Numbered from the stretch's first letter, positions 12,403 to 21,302 are shown. The stretch is DNA of 28,377 bases from an uncultured Robinsoniella sp. (GCA_900540475.1 UQGG01000072.1:1-28377); one strand, 5' to 3'. Notes: generated by a model from the letters alone, not told the origin. Made by a program: numbers and translations.

Positions 12403-14271
12403 ATGAAAAAGAAACATAAAAAATTACCATTTATTATTGCAGGCGTCGTCGTTGTGGCGGGCGTCGGTTTTTTTGCCCTCAGGGGGCAGGGAACCCAGCC
12501 GGTGAATAATCAGGCTGTGGCAGTAGTTCCGGTAACCACCGGAGATGTACAGGAATATGTGGATACCAGCGGAACCGTTGAGAGCCGGAATAAGAAGACA
12601 TTTTTTTCACCGGTGAACGCAACGGTTAAGAATCTGAATTTTCAGCGTGGAGATACGGTGAAATCAGGAGATATGCTGATCACATTTGATTTGGAAAATT
12701 TGGAAAAAGACAATAAAAAGGCAGATTTAAACGTGTTATCCGGGAAATACGGATATCAGGATTCTATTAATAAATCGAATAAAGCTGCGAATGATAAAGC
12801 AGATGCAGCCAGCCAGGTAAGCAGTCTGCAGGCTCAGGTGGATCAGTGGAAACAGAGAGTTGCAGACTTAAACCGCGCAATTGCCCAGGCAACGAAAGAC
12901 GCTCAGGATCAGGCAGTCCAGAAGCAGTCAGAGGCTGTGGCACAGGCAGAGGCACAAGCTAAAGCTCAGGCGGAGGCAGCAAAAGCTAAGATAAAAGCAG
13001 AGACAGATAAATTAAAGGAAAAGATTGAAAAATTAACCAAGAAGAAAGCGGAGTACACTGTAAAATTAAATGCGGCTGTACAAACGTTAACACAGCTTCA
13101 GGGGCAGTTAAGCGATGCGAAATTCCAGCAGGGTATCCTGCAGCAGAGTTATGATGAAGCAAGCGGATTAGGGGATGCGGCTAAGATTGAATCTGCAAGC
13201 CAGGCATTGAAAGCCCAGATGGCAGTGGTTCATGATCTGGAGGATGTAAAAGTCCCTGCCGCACAGGCAAAGGTGAATGAGCTAAATGAGAAGATTGCCC
13301 AGGAATTTGATAATCCAATAGCGGAATATCAGGCACAGATTCAGAAATTGTCAACACCTGAGAGCAGTACCGGAGCTGGAACCCCGGGAGGAACTGGAGG
13401 GGCAGATCTGTCCGGAACCGGTGCGGGACAGTCGGCGGCAGATACGACAGATCTTCAGCTGGAACTGCAGGATGCCCAGGCGGCGCTGGCTGAATTACAG
13501 TCCGAACTGGCATCTAAGAAAGCAATTGCCGAAGCAGACGGTGTAACATTATCAGAAGAATCAAAAGCTCAGATGGAAGTCAACAATAACCTCCAGGAAC
13601 TGGAGAGCAAGACGTTAGAAGAGTTAATCACAAAGGGAAAGCAAGGTATTACCGCAGAATTCAGCGGCGTAATCTCCGACAGTAAAGCAGCCCAGGGAGG
13701 TATGGTTACCCAGGGGAGTGAAATGTTTACGCTTCAGAGCACCCAGGATGTAGATGTTAATATCTCACTTTCCAAGTATGATTTTGAAAAAGTCCAGAAA
13801 GGACAAAAAGCAACCGTTAAAATTGGAGCCAAAGAATATAAAGGCACTGTGAGTAAGATCAGCCACATTGCCATTCCAAATGAAAAGGGAACGCCGATTA
13901 TCAGTGCATCCGTTTCCATTGACAATCCGGATGAAGATATTTTCCTGGGTGTGGAAGCAAAAGTTTCCATTCAGGCGGCTGAGGCAGTGCAGGTTCCGGT
14001 AGTTCCGGTTGAGGTAGTCAATACCGGTAACGAGGGTTCTTTCTGCTATATTGTAAAAGAAGGTGTAGTAGCGAAACAGATTGTCGAGACGGGCGTGTCT
14101 TCAGACAGCTACATCGAAATTAAGTCAGGGCTAGAGCCTGGTGACCAGGTGATACCAGATATCGGAATGTATCAGGAAGGAAGCCCGGTTGTGCCAATGG
14201 ATGAAAACAGCATGAATGCAGGAACAGGCGCCGATGGTTCAGAAGGCGGAGCAGCTCAGGCAGAATCATAA
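12403..14271 (+). CDS. MacA/HlyD-type membrane fusion protein with long coiled coil
   Basis: A 622-residue membrane-anchored periplasm-facing-type adaptor. A Lys-rich start and one membrane helix (PFIIAGVVVVAGVGFFAL, about residues 9-26) are followed by half of a lipoyl-like domain (VEYVDTSGTVES region to about 90), a long Ala/Gln/Lys-rich coiled coil (about 105-315), a flexible Gly/Thr/Ser linker (about 318-347), a second helical arm to about 395, then the second lipoyl half and beta-barrel domains (ITAEFSGVISDSKAAQGG onward) and a C-terminal acidic Gly-rich tail. It is larger than the usual 370-450-residue MacA. GGAGGAG (12390-12396) fixes ATG 12403. It would connect the ATPase/permease pair to the extracytoplasmic space of a Gram-positive cell. 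Confidence 0.9.
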   Translation: MKKKHKKLPFIIAGVVVVAGVGFFALRGQGTQPVNNQAVAVVPVTTGDVQEYVDTSGTVESRNKKTFFSPVNATVKNLNFQRGDTVKSGDMLITFDLENLEKDNKKADLNVLSGKYGYQDSINKSNKAANDKADAASQVSSLQAQVDQWKQRVADLNRAIAQATKDAQDQAVQKQSEAVAQAEAQAKAQAEAAKAKIKAETDKLKEKIEKLTKKKAEYTVKLNAAVQTLTQLQGQLSDAKFQQGILQQSYDEASGLGDAAKIESASQALKAQMAVVHDLEDVKVPAAQAKVNELNEKIAQEFDNPIAEYQAQIQKLSTPESSTGAGTPGGTGGADLSGTGAGQSAADTTDLQLELQDAQAALAELQSELASKKAIAEADGVTLSEESKAQMEVNNNLQELESKTLEELITKGKQGITAEFSGVISDSKAAQGGMVTQGSEMFTLQSTQDVDVNISLSKYDFEKVQKGQKATVKIGAKEYKGTVSKISHIAIPNEKGTPIISASVSIDNPDEDIFLGVEAKVSIQAAEAVQVPVVPVEVVNTGNEGSFCYIVKEGVVAKQIVETGVSSDSYIEIKSGLEPGDQVIPDIGMYQEGSPVVPMDENSMNAGTGADGSEGGAAQAES

Positions 14272-14307
14272 GGAAAGCAGGGGGATAAAAATGAAAGGGG
14301 CACATAT

Positions 14308-15543
14308 ATGAGTGGTTTGCTTGAATATTTTAAAATGGCAATAAAAAGTATTGTTGCAAATAAAGGCCGTTCTTTCCTGACTATGCTGGGTATCATTATT
14401 GGTATTGCTTCTGTAATTGCGATTATGTCAGTGGGTGCCGGAACCACGGAGTCCATGACAGCGGAAGCAAATGATGTGGGAGGCGGACAGATCTATGTAT
14501 CCTGCAGCGAAGACGCAGTAAACGCCAATCAGATGATCACAGCGGCTGATATGGAAGCCATTGCTTCGAAAGTAAATGGTGTGGAAGGCGTTACGCCGGC
14601 ATCGGGAAGCAGTGGAAGTACGGTAACCGGTAAAGGTGAATTCCAGCTGAGTCTGAGTGCAGGAACACAGATGCTGCAGAGGATGAACAACTTTACGATG
14701 AAAAGAGGAAAATACTTTACGGATGCAGATGTACAGGAAGGTAAGAACGTCTGTGTTCTTACCGACACAGATGCCAAGCGGCTATTTGGATCGGACGATG
14801 TAGTGGGAATGGATATTGATGTTACCATGGATGGCATGACGTATGCATACCGTATCGTGGGAATTACCGGGGCAAAGGAGAATACGGCATTTGTAAGCTA
14901 TAGCTACGATGGACAGCCGGTTACCCTGGATATTCCGTATACCTCTCTGACGAATTATGGTTATGATCCAGAGCCTTTTTACAGCATTTATGTATTTGCA
15001 GATAAGACAATGGATGCAAAACAAATTACAAATTCCGTAATTCACATACTGGAATCCAGGCATCAGAGTGCGGGAGAGGATTTCTACCGGGTTCAGAACT
15101 TCCAGGATGTGCTGCAGAGTATTAACAGCATGATGAGTATGGTGACAGCATTTATCTCTTTTGTAGCAGCGATTTCGCTGTTGGTAGGAGGAATTGGTGT
15201 TATGAATATTATGCTGGTTTCTGTTACGGAACGTACCAGGGAAATCGGTATCCGAAAATCTCTGGGTGCTAAGACTTCTTCGATTATGGTACAATTCCTG
15301 GCGGAATCGGCAATTATTACAGCTATGGGCGGAGTGATTGGCATTATTATAGGAGTAATAGCAGCTTTTGGTATCTGCAGTATTATGTCTGTTTCTTTAG
15401 GAAGTACGATTAGCCCGGGAATCAGTGCAGCAACGATTCTGGGAGCAACATTTTTTTCCTGTGCAGTTGGTATTTTCTTTGGGATCTACCCGGCAAGAAA
15501 AGCAGCGAAACTCAGCCCGATTGAAGCGTTGAGAAGAAATTAG
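14308..15543 (+). CDS. MacB/FtsX-type ABC transporter permease
   Basis: A 411-residue membrane protein with four expected helices: one near the N-terminus (FLTMLGIIIGIASVIAIMSVG), a large extracellular MacB-type domain (about residues 50-270), and three C-terminal helices containing the FtsX core, with ISLLVGGIGVMNIMLVSVTE, the TREIGIRKSLGA motif and PARKAAKLSPIEALR. These motifs are characteristic of MacB permeases that act on substrates outside the membrane rather than moving them through it. It follows the fusion protein by 36 bp and ends the operon at a bidirectional terminator. Export substrate unknown; antimicrobial peptides or envelope lipids are typical for the family. Confidence 0.93.
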   Translation: MSGLLEYFKMAIKSIVANKGRSFLTMLGIIIGIASVIAIMSVGAGTTESMTAEANDVGGGQIYVSCSEDAVNANQMITAADMEAIASKVNGVEGVTPASGSSGSTVTGKGEFQLSLSAGTQMLQRMNNFTMKRGKYFTDADVQEGKNVCVLTDTDAKRLFGSDDVVGMDIDVTMDGMTYAYRIVGITGAKENTAFVSYSYDGQPVTLDIPYTSLTNYGYDPEPFYSIYVFADKTMDAKQITNSVIHILESRHQSAGEDFYRVQNFQDVLQSINSMMSMVTAFISFVAAISLLVGGIGVMNIMLVSVTERTREIGIRKSLGAKTSSIMVQFLAESAIITAMGGVIGIIIGVIAAFGICSIMSVSLGSTISPGISAATILGATFFSCAVGIFFGIYPARKAAKLSPIEALRRN

Positions 15544-15568
15544 TAAAACATGTTAAAAACAATGAGAT

Positions 15569-15617
15569 AAACAAAGCAAAGGAACTTATAAGTTGTATGA
15601 GTTCCTTTGCTTTGTTT
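15569..15617. terminator. Bidirectional terminator between exporter permease and LacI gene
   Basis: AAACAAAGCAAAGGAAC (15569-15585) and GTTCCTTTGCTTTGTTT (15601-15617) make a perfect 17-bp stem with a 15-base loop. T-rich flanks occur on both strands. It touches the LacI stop codon at 15618-15620. Confidence 0.9.
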
Positions 15618-16676
15618 TTAGGTGTTCTCCAGATTCTGGGAACAGATGATTGAAATATTGGTGTTTATATCCCTGGATTGGGGAAGCTTTTCCTTCTGGA
15701 GGTATTCCCTCAGGTAAATTAAAGGGAGATATCCCTGCCGGTAAATATCCTGGGTGATGGTAAAATCCAGACTGCCGTCAAGAAGAAGACGCTTTGTGCT
15801 TTCTGCAACATCATGACAGATAACCCGCAGCTTTCCCTTTCTGCCCAGGGCGTTTACCGCTTCTGTGCAACCGGCAACACTTCTGTTTGCCATATAAATG
15901 GCATTTAGATCCGGCGTTTTCTCTAAATTCTCTAATATCTTTCGGTATGTGATCTGATAATCATTGAATGTTTGGATTACCTGAATCTGTGAGTCACAAA
16001 AGCCCAGTTCCTGCATGCGCATCTTGAAACCGTTCAGCCGTGCACGATGTCCGTCAAATTCAAGATTCCCTACGGCAGCCAGAATCTTTCCATCAGAAGG
16101 AATACATTTGCTGATCAATTCCGCAGCAATGCGGCCGCTCTGGTTTATATCCTGACCTACAAAACAAAGGCGCCCGCTTCCGGGAAGGTCGGAATTAAAT
16201 GTGATGACCGGGAGGTGCTGTTCGATAAATGAAGATATTTTTGTTTCAATGGTAGGTGTGTTTGGTGTGCAGAGTGCAATTCCCTGTATACCGTTGCTCA
16301 CCAGTTTATCCAAAAGTTCAATTGCTTCCTGAGGCACATCGGTCTGGCATTCTTCCAGAAAAATTTCAACCTGAAAATCAACCAGTTCTGCCCTGGCAGC
16401 TTCGATGCCCCGCAAAATTTCCGTTCGGAAATGTCCGGTCCAATTAGGCAGGAGAACCCCCAGCTTGATCGGGTTGTAACTATTTGCCTGAAAAGTTCTC
16501 TGGTGAAACTGCTGTGGAGGAAGATATCCCGTTTCTACAAGCGCAGCCATCACCCGCTCATAGATATCAGGACTGACATGGGACCGGTTGTTCAGAACCC
16601 GGTCTACTGTTCCACGGGATACGCCAACTTTATCTGCAACCATTTGTATAGTGGGTCTCTTTTTAATCGCTATCAC
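15618..16676 (-). CDS. LacI-family transcription regulator
   Basis: A 352-residue regulator with an N-terminal helix-turn-helix (PTIQMVADKVGVSRGTVDRVLNNRSHVSPD) and a periplasmic-binding-protein-like effector domain (from about residue 70: IKLGVLLPNWTGHF, ending near the C-terminus). The hinge region (PPQQFHQRTFQANSYNP) does not show the usual A-x-x-L hinge helix, so DNA binding may differ from LacI/PurR. The start is GTG 16676, with AAGGAAAG upstream on the - strand. It is divergent from the inositol-dehydrogenase-like operon and probably controls it in response to a sugar or cyclitol. Its own promoter is at 16712-16740. Confidence 0.92.
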   Translation of the reverse strand: MIAIKKRPTIQMVADKVGVSRGTVDRVLNNRSHVSPDIYERVMAALVETGYLPPQQFHQRTFQANSYNPIKLGVLLPNWTGHFRTEILRGIEAARAELVDFQVEIFLEECQTDVPQEAIELLDKLVSNGIQGIALCTPNTPTIETKISSFIEQHLPVITFNSDLPGSGRLCFVGQDINQSGRIAAELISKCIPSDGKILAAVGNLEFDGHRARLNGFKMRMQELGFCDSQIQVIQTFNDYQITYRKILENLEKTPDLNAIYMANRSVAGCTEAVNALGRKGKLRVICHDVAESTKRLLLDGSLDFTITQDIYRQGYLPLIYLREYLQKEKLPQSRDINTNISIICSQNLENT

Positions 16677-16711
16677 TTCTTTCCTTAATATTCATACTTT
16701 TAAGCATTATC

Positions 16712-16740
16712 ATTTTATCACATGGTTTATGAATGTGCAA
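16712..16740 (-). promoter_or_regulatory. Sigma-A promoter of the LacI gene
   Basis: On the - strand, TTGCAC (16740-16735), a 17-base spacer and TAAAAT (16717-16712) lie about 36 bases ahead of GTG 16676. No convincing palindromic operator with a central CG was found in this gap. Confidence 0.6.
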
Positions 16741-16855
16741 ATAAAACAGTTTGTTGGTTTTTCACAAAACAGGGAAGGATAACTTGGGAAACTTCCTCTT
16801 TTTTAATGTGTAAATATACAAAAGAAACAAAAAATAACATTAATGATACAAATAC

Positions 16856-16884
16856 TTGACAAACACATGATCAAAACATATAAT
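16856..16884 (+). promoter_or_regulatory. Perfect-consensus sigma-A promoter of the iolG-like operon
   Basis: TTGACA (16856-16861), exactly 17 bases, TATAAT (16879-16884). Start of transcription would be near 16891. Such a strong promoter normally needs tight repression, consistent with the divergent LacI gene. Repeated AAGCACAA motifs (16894-16901, 16914-16921) just downstream could be part of an operator. Confidence 0.85.
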
Positions 16885-16947
16885 TAAGTTACAAAAGCAC
16901 AATAAATGTGTGAAAGCACAAATAAAACAGAAAAAGGAGAGGTAAAA

Positions 16948-17955
16948 ATGAAAGTAGGAATTATTGGAGCAGGGAGAATTGGAAAGGTACATGCAAAAAA
17001 TATTTCGATGTTTGTGCCGGATGTAGAGATGAAAACAGCAGCGGACCCATTTATGAATGAAGAAACAGAAATATTTTTGAAGAAATGCGGTGTTGCAAAT
17101 GTTACAAAAGATGCCAGGGATATATTCAATGATAAGGAAATTGAAGCTGTTATCATCTGTTCATCTACGGATACCCATGCTAAGTACATTATCGAAGCGG
17201 CACGGGCCGGCAAACACATCTTTTGTGAAAAACCGATTGATTATGATTTGAAAAAAGTACATGAAGCAATCCAGGCAGCAAAAGATGCCGGTGTGAAACT
17301 TCAAATTGGATTCTGCCGCCGCTTTGACCACAATCATCACGGCGTATATGAGGTAGTCCGTTCCGGAAGAATCGGAGAGGTACATATGGTTAAAATCAGC
17401 TCCAGAGATCCCCAACCGCCCAGTATTGATTATGTGAAAGTTTCCGGAGGAATCTTTTATGATATGATGATTCATGATTTCGATATGGCACGTTATCTGG
17501 CGGGAGCGGAAGTAACAGAAGTTCATGCGGTTGGATCGGTTTTGGTAGACCCAAAGATCGGAGAAGCTGGAGATGTGGATACTGCAGTTGTTACCCTAAA
17601 ATTTGAAAACGGTGCAGTTGGCACGATTGATAACAGCAGAAAAGCTGTCTACGGATATGATCAGAGAGTAGAGGTATTTGGTTCAAAAGGCTGTGTGAAA
17701 AATGAAAATGATGTTCCGAATACGGTGGTGGTATGCGACGAGCAGAGAACAAGCAGTGAAAATACTTATAAAATTATGTGGGATCGTTATACGGGTGCTT
17801 TTGTTGCAGAAATACAGGCATTTGCCGAGGCAGTTCAGCAGGATAAGGAACCGGAAGTAACCGGAATGGACGGATTATACCCGGTATTGATGGCAGCGGC
17901 TGCAACAAAATCTTTAAAAGAAGGAAGACCGGTAAAAATTTCGGAGGTGGAATAA
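16948..17955 (+). CDS. iolG: Gfo/Idh/MocA oxidoreductase, inositol 2-dehydrogenase-like
   Basis: A 335-residue NAD(P)-dependent dehydrogenase. The Rossmann start KVGIIGAGRIGKVHAKN, the EKPIDYDL motif with the catalytic Lys (about residue 97), FCRRFDHNHH, and MMIHDFDMARYL with the Asp/His pair of the active site match inositol 2-dehydrogenase (IolG), which oxidises myo-inositol to scyllo-inosose. Closely related enzymes act on other cyclitols or sugars, and no iolE, iolD or iolB follows, so the symbol marks similarity, not proven substrate. ATG 16948 has AAGGAGAGG upstream. It is first in an operon with a hydroxypyruvate-isomerase-like protein (1-bp gap) and a symporter. Confidence 0.82.
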   Translation: MKVGIIGAGRIGKVHAKNISMFVPDVEMKTAADPFMNEETEIFLKKCGVANVTKDARDIFNDKEIEAVIICSSTDTHAKYIIEAARAGKHIFCEKPIDYDLKKVHEAIQAAKDAGVKLQIGFCRRFDHNHHGVYEVVRSGRIGEVHMVKISSRDPQPPSIDYVKVSGGIFYDMMIHDFDMARYLAGAEVTEVHAVGSVLVDPKIGEAGDVDTAVVTLKFENGAVGTIDNSRKAVYGYDQRVEVFGSKGCVKNENDVPNTVVVCDEQRTSSENTYKIMWDRYTGAFVAEIQAFAEAVQQDKEPEVTGMDGLYPVLMAAAATKSLKEGRPVKISEVE

Positions 17956-17956
17956 G

Positions 17957-18745
17957 ATGAGTTTAAAAAAATGTGCATGTATTGATACCTTATATACAGA
18001 GCTGCCCTGGCCAGAAAGATTCCTGGCAGCAAAAAAAGATGGATTTGACGCAGTGGAATTTTGGGACTGGAGAATCCGGGATCTGGATGAAACCAGAACA
18101 GCTGCAAAAGCAGCCGGAATTACAATTAGTGGATTTAATGGAGATGCTGATTATTCCCTTGTAGATCCGGAACATAAGACTTTATATTTGGAATATTTAA
18201 AACAATCTGTAGAAGCGGCAAAAAAAATTGGGGCAAAAAGCGTTACCATTCATTCCAATGCTCTGGGAGACGGAGGAATTGTGGTAAATCATTATGACCA
18301 TTTATCAGAGACGGTGAAACTTTGTTCCATGTATGATACGCTTCTTGCCTGTGCAAAATTGGCAGAAACAGAAGAAATCAATTTGAATCTGGAAGCATTG
18401 AATATAACTACGGACCATGTGGGGAACTTTTTAAAGTTTACGGTAACAAGTGCTGAAATCTGCCGGCTGATTGGTTCTCCACGCCTGAAGCTTCTCTATG
18501 ATGTTTATCATATGCAGTTAAACGAGGGATGTATCTGTGATACAATTACTAATTACAGTGATCAGTTTGGGCACATTCACATAGCAGATGCCCCGGGACG
18601 TCATGAGCCGGGAACCGGTGAAATAAATTATAAGAAGGTGATTGGGCATCTGAATACCTGCGGTTATGCCGGATACATCGGATATGAGCTGTTTCCAATG
18701 ATTGACACGCCCACAGCAGTTAAGGCTATTATGCGGGAGTGTTGA
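17957..18745 (+). CDS. Hydroxypyruvate isomerase-like TIM-barrel sugar isomerase
   Basis: A 262-residue protein of the AP-endonuclease-2 TIM-barrel fold, nearest in pattern to hydroxypyruvate isomerase and related sugar isomerases/epimerases. Candidate metal ligands are Glu in NLEALN, Asp/His in LLYDVYHMQ, His in HIHIADAPGRHEPGTGEINY, and Glu near the end in GYELFP. HIADAPGRHEPGTGEIN is the strongest family mark. It starts two bases after the preceding stop codon, with GGAGGTGG inside that gene, so it is tightly coupled. It probably isomerises or epimerises the keto product of the dehydrogenase before it. The exact substrate is not visible. Confidence 0.85.
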   Translation: MSLKKCACIDTLYTELPWPERFLAAKKDGFDAVEFWDWRIRDLDETRTAAKAAGITISGFNGDADYSLVDPEHKTLYLEYLKQSVEAAKKIGAKSVTIHSNALGDGGIVVNHYDHLSETVKLCSMYDTLLACAKLAETEEINLNLEALNITTDHVGNFLKFTVTSAEICRLIGSPRLKLLYDVYHMQLNEGCICDTITNYSDQFGHIHIADAPGRHEPGTGEINYKKVIGHLNTCGYAGYIGYELFPMIDTPTAVKAIMREC

Positions 18746-18770
18746 CAATAGGAGGGAGGGGTTATAGTCC

Positions 18771-20135
18771 ATGAAAAAACATGCGGCGGCAAATGGAATA
18801 TCCGTAGGAACAAGAATTGCATATGGGTGTGGGGATACAGCATGTAATATCGTATATGGAATGATTTCTACGCTTTTAACACTGTTTTATACAGATTATG
18901 CAGGAATATCACCGATCACAATTGGTATAGTCATGCTGGTATCCAGAGTCTTTGACGGTAGTTCTGATTTGATTATGGGGTTTATCGTAGACAAAACAAA
19001 GTCAAAATGGGGAAAGTCCAGACCCTGGCTTTTGTGGATGACAATCCCCTATGCCATAGCAGCGATCTTAATGTTTACAATACCCCACACCACAGATTTT
19101 TTGAAAGGTCTCTATATATTTGTAACCTATAATCTTACTACAACCGTTATCTATACGGCTATTAATGTACCTTATGGCTCTCTTTCCACCATGATGACAC
19201 GAGATTCTTACCAACAGGATTTACTCTCCATATTCCGAATGATCCTGTCTCCGGTAGGAAGGATTATATCAGTCACATTTACCATGCCTTTGGTAAAATT
19301 TTTCGGGAATGACCAGACAGCATGGGTGAAAACCATGTGTATCTGGGTTGTAATCGCAATGATTCTTCTGCTGTTCTGCTTTTTCCGATGCGAAGAAACG
19401 GTTAAGGCAAATATGCAGAAAGAGAAGAAGCATACTGTCACAAAGAATCTGAAAGCACTGCTTACAAATAAGTATTTCTGGTGTGTTCTGGGGCTTTGGT
19501 CGATTCAGGTAATTCACATGACCATTATCGGAACGGATCTGCCATATTATTGTAAGTATATTTTCAAAAATGATTCCTGGATGTACAGCACATTATATTT
19601 TCTGGAAACAATTATCATGATCCTGGGAGCAATGATCTGCCCGTTTTTGATTAAAAGGTGGGGAAAAAGAAATGTCACTCTAGCGGGAAGTATCCTTGCG
19701 GTGGTATCCCATTTGTGCATTCTTTTGAATCCGTATAGTTTTTCCTGGTTTTTTGGCATTACTTTAATACGGTCTGTTGGAGTGTCACAGCTTTCGGCTA
19801 CTGTTTTCGGAATGCTTGGAGATGTAGTGGAGTATGGAGACTGGAAAAATGGATTTCGGCAGGAAAGTCTCGTATTTGGAGGTGCCAGCCTTGGTTTTAA
19901 AGTGGGTACCGGTATAACCAGCGCGATAATGACAGGCTTAATGACTGCAAGCGGATATATCAGTTCCACAGCAGGGAATGCAGTCCAACCGCAATCGGCA
20001 ATAAAGACAATTGAAAATATCTATAAATATGGTCCTGTCATCATATGGGTGCTTGCTATCCTGATACTAAGTGTTTACAAGCTGGATAAGGAATATCCGC
20101 AGATAACAAAAGCTTTGAATGAGCGGGAAGAATAA
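18771..20135 (+). CDS. GPH-family sugar/cation symporter (MelB/YicJ type)
   Basis: A 454-residue integral membrane protein, the standard length for the glycoside-pentoside-hexuronide:cation symporter family, with about 12 membrane helices. The family motif RVFDGSSDLIMGFIVDKTKSKWGKSRPWLLW lies near residues 63-94, and GDVVEYGDWKNGFRQES, another GPH feature, near residue 350. It would import a sugar, glycoside or cyclitol with Na+ or H+. A GGAGGGAGG precedes the ATG. It is last in the operon, followed by a hairpin that overlaps the next promoter. It probably supplies the substrate for the two enzymes upstream. Confidence 0.93.
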   Translation: MKKHAAANGISVGTRIAYGCGDTACNIVYGMISTLLTLFYTDYAGISPITIGIVMLVSRVFDGSSDLIMGFIVDKTKSKWGKSRPWLLWMTIPYAIAAILMFTIPHTTDFLKGLYIFVTYNLTTTVIYTAINVPYGSLSTMMTRDSYQQDLLSIFRMILSPVGRIISVTFTMPLVKFFGNDQTAWVKTMCIWVVIAMILLLFCFFRCEETVKANMQKEKKHTVTKNLKALLTNKYFWCVLGLWSIQVIHMTIIGTDLPYYCKYIFKNDSWMYSTLYFLETIIMILGAMICPFLIKRWGKRNVTLAGSILAVVSHLCILLNPYSFSWFFGITLIRSVGVSQLSATVFGMLGDVVEYGDWKNGFRQESLVFGGASLGFKVGTGITSAIMTGLMTASGYISSTAGNAVQPQSAIKTIENIYKYGPVIIWVLAILILSVYKLDKEYPQITKALNEREE

Positions 20136-20146
20136 GATTAGAAAGT

Positions 20147-20174
20147 GGGGGTTTTGTCTTGACAAACCCCCTTT
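20147..20174 (+). terminator. Hairpin terminator of the symporter operon, overlapping the next promoter
   Basis: GGGGGTTTTGTC (20147-20158) pairs with GACAAACCCCC (20161-20171) with one bulged T, followed by only TTT. The right arm includes most of the TTGACA -35 box of the next promoter. It is probably a weak terminator. Confidence 0.6.
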
Positions 20175-20187
20175 AGAATGCTATGAT
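20159..20187 (+). promoter_or_regulatory. Sigma-A promoter of the second LacI gene
   Basis: TTGACA (20159-20164), a 17-base spacer and TATGAT (20182-20187). The palindromic operator at 20195-20212 lies right at the expected transcription start. Confidence 0.8.
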
Positions 20188-20194
20188 ATAAGAA

Positions 20195-20212
20195 ATTACA
20201 CTCGAGTGCAAA
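20195..20212 (+). promoter_or_regulatory. LacI-type operator 1 (autoregulatory)
   Basis: ATTACACTCGAGTGCAAA has a perfect CACTCGAGTG core with a central CG, typical of LacI-family operators. It shares CAC-Y-CGAGTGCA with operator 2 at 21303-21320. Its position at the transcription start suggests that the regulator encoded directly downstream represses itself. Confidence 0.75.
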
Positions 20213-20230
20213 AAAGGAGACGTGAGTTGT

Positions 20231-21265
20231 GTGTATGAGAAACCGATAACATTAAAAGATGTAGCAGAGAAATCGAAATTTTCCCTTCGGACGGTGAAAA
20301 AAGTTTTATCCGGTGATGAGACGGTGAGACCTGAGACGAAGGAACATATTTTACAGGTAGCAAAGGAACTGGGTTATCGCAAGAACCGCATGGCAAGTGT
20401 TCTGGCTACAAATAAAGTACATAATATCGCTATTGTAATCGGAGATTTTAAGTACTTCTTTCCAGAGGCGAAAGCCGGATTTGGGAAGTGTTACCGGGAA
20501 TACCGGGAGCAGAAGATCGGCATTGAATTTTTCACACCTGAAAATGAAACTGTGATGGCATCCAGAGAGCTGCTGCAGGTGCTGCTGGAAAATGACAACA
20601 TTGATGCGGTAATCATGCACGCCTGCAGTATGAGCGGGCTGAACAGGGAGATCAATGCACTGGTTAAAAATGGAAAGCCGGTATTTACTTTCGGGGCGGA
20701 TGCTCCCTCCAGTGACCGTATCTGCTACGTAGGTCCCAAGGCTTATGAATCAGGCAGAATTGCAGCCCAGATAATGGTGAATTATATTGGGAAAAAGGGA
20801 AATGTTTTTATCGTTAATCAAAGTATTGAAGAGATGCAGACAGTGGAACGTAACCGGGGATTTATGGATTTTATTATGGAATATTGTCCGGATGTAAAAG
20901 TCAGTCAGATTACGGTTCAGAAAAATGAGAACGAGTATTATAACAAGGTGCGCAGGCTGATTGAGACCCAGCAGGTATCCGGGATTCTGGGAGCAGATGC
21001 GGATTGCTATATTGTCGGGAATGTTCTGAGGGATTTACAGAACCGGGATATTACGGCTATGGGATTTGACCTGTCAGAAGATACGGAGCAGCTTTTAAGA
21101 GAAGACTATTTTAAAGTTGTGCTCAGTCAGAATCCGGACAAACAGGCTTATAAAGTGTTGCAAAAAATGTGTGATTATATTTCTTATGGGGTAAAAGTTA
21201 AGAAAAATATCTATACGGATGTATCAATTATTACCAGCGAGTGTTTGCGGTATAGAGAAGAGTAA
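20231..21265 (+). CDS. LacI-family transcription regulator controlling the downstream sugar operon
   Basis: A 344-residue regulator: helix-turn-helix ITLKDVAEKSKFSLRTVKKVLSG (about residues 6-28), a normal hinge with ASVLAT near residue 58, and a periplasmic-binding-like effector domain from VHNIAIVIGDF to the end. GTG 20231 lies 11 bases after GGAG (20216-20219); an in-frame GTG at 20222 is only 2 bases from it and is less likely. Two similar palindromes, one at its own promoter and one ahead of the next operon, mark its probable targets. It is divergent in sequence from the LacI at 15618. The stop codon lies in the left arm of a terminator hairpin. Confidence 0.93.
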   Translation: MYEKPITLKDVAEKSKFSLRTVKKVLSGDETVRPETKEHILQVAKELGYRKNRMASVLATNKVHNIAIVIGDFKYFFPEAKAGFGKCYREYREQKIGIEFFTPENETVMASRELLQVLLENDNIDAVIMHACSMSGLNREINALVKNGKPVFTFGADAPSSDRICYVGPKAYESGRIAAQIMVNYIGKKGNVFIVNQSIEEMQTVERNRGFMDFIMEYCPDVKVSQITVQKNENEYYNKVRRLIETQQVSGILGADADCYIVGNVLRDLQNRDITAMGFDLSEDTEQLLREDYFKVVLSQNPDKQAYKVLQKMCDYISYGVKVKKNIYTDVSIITSECLRYREE

Positions 21266-21290
21266 CGAAGGATTTTCGGTTACTCTTTCC
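21258..21290 (+). terminator. Terminator after the second LacI gene
   Basis: AAGAGTAAC (21258-21266) pairs with GTTACTCTT (21279-21287), with GAA/TTC extending the stem past a bulged G, and runs into TTCCTTT. The TAA stop (21263-21265) is within the stem. Confidence 0.65.
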
Positions 21291-21302
21291 TTTAACAAAT
21301 AA

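Noticed and set aside
16771..16806. Possible terminator (GGAAG...CTTCC plus T-run)
   Set aside because: Only a 5-bp stem with a large loop, located in a divergent promoter region with no gene ending nearby.
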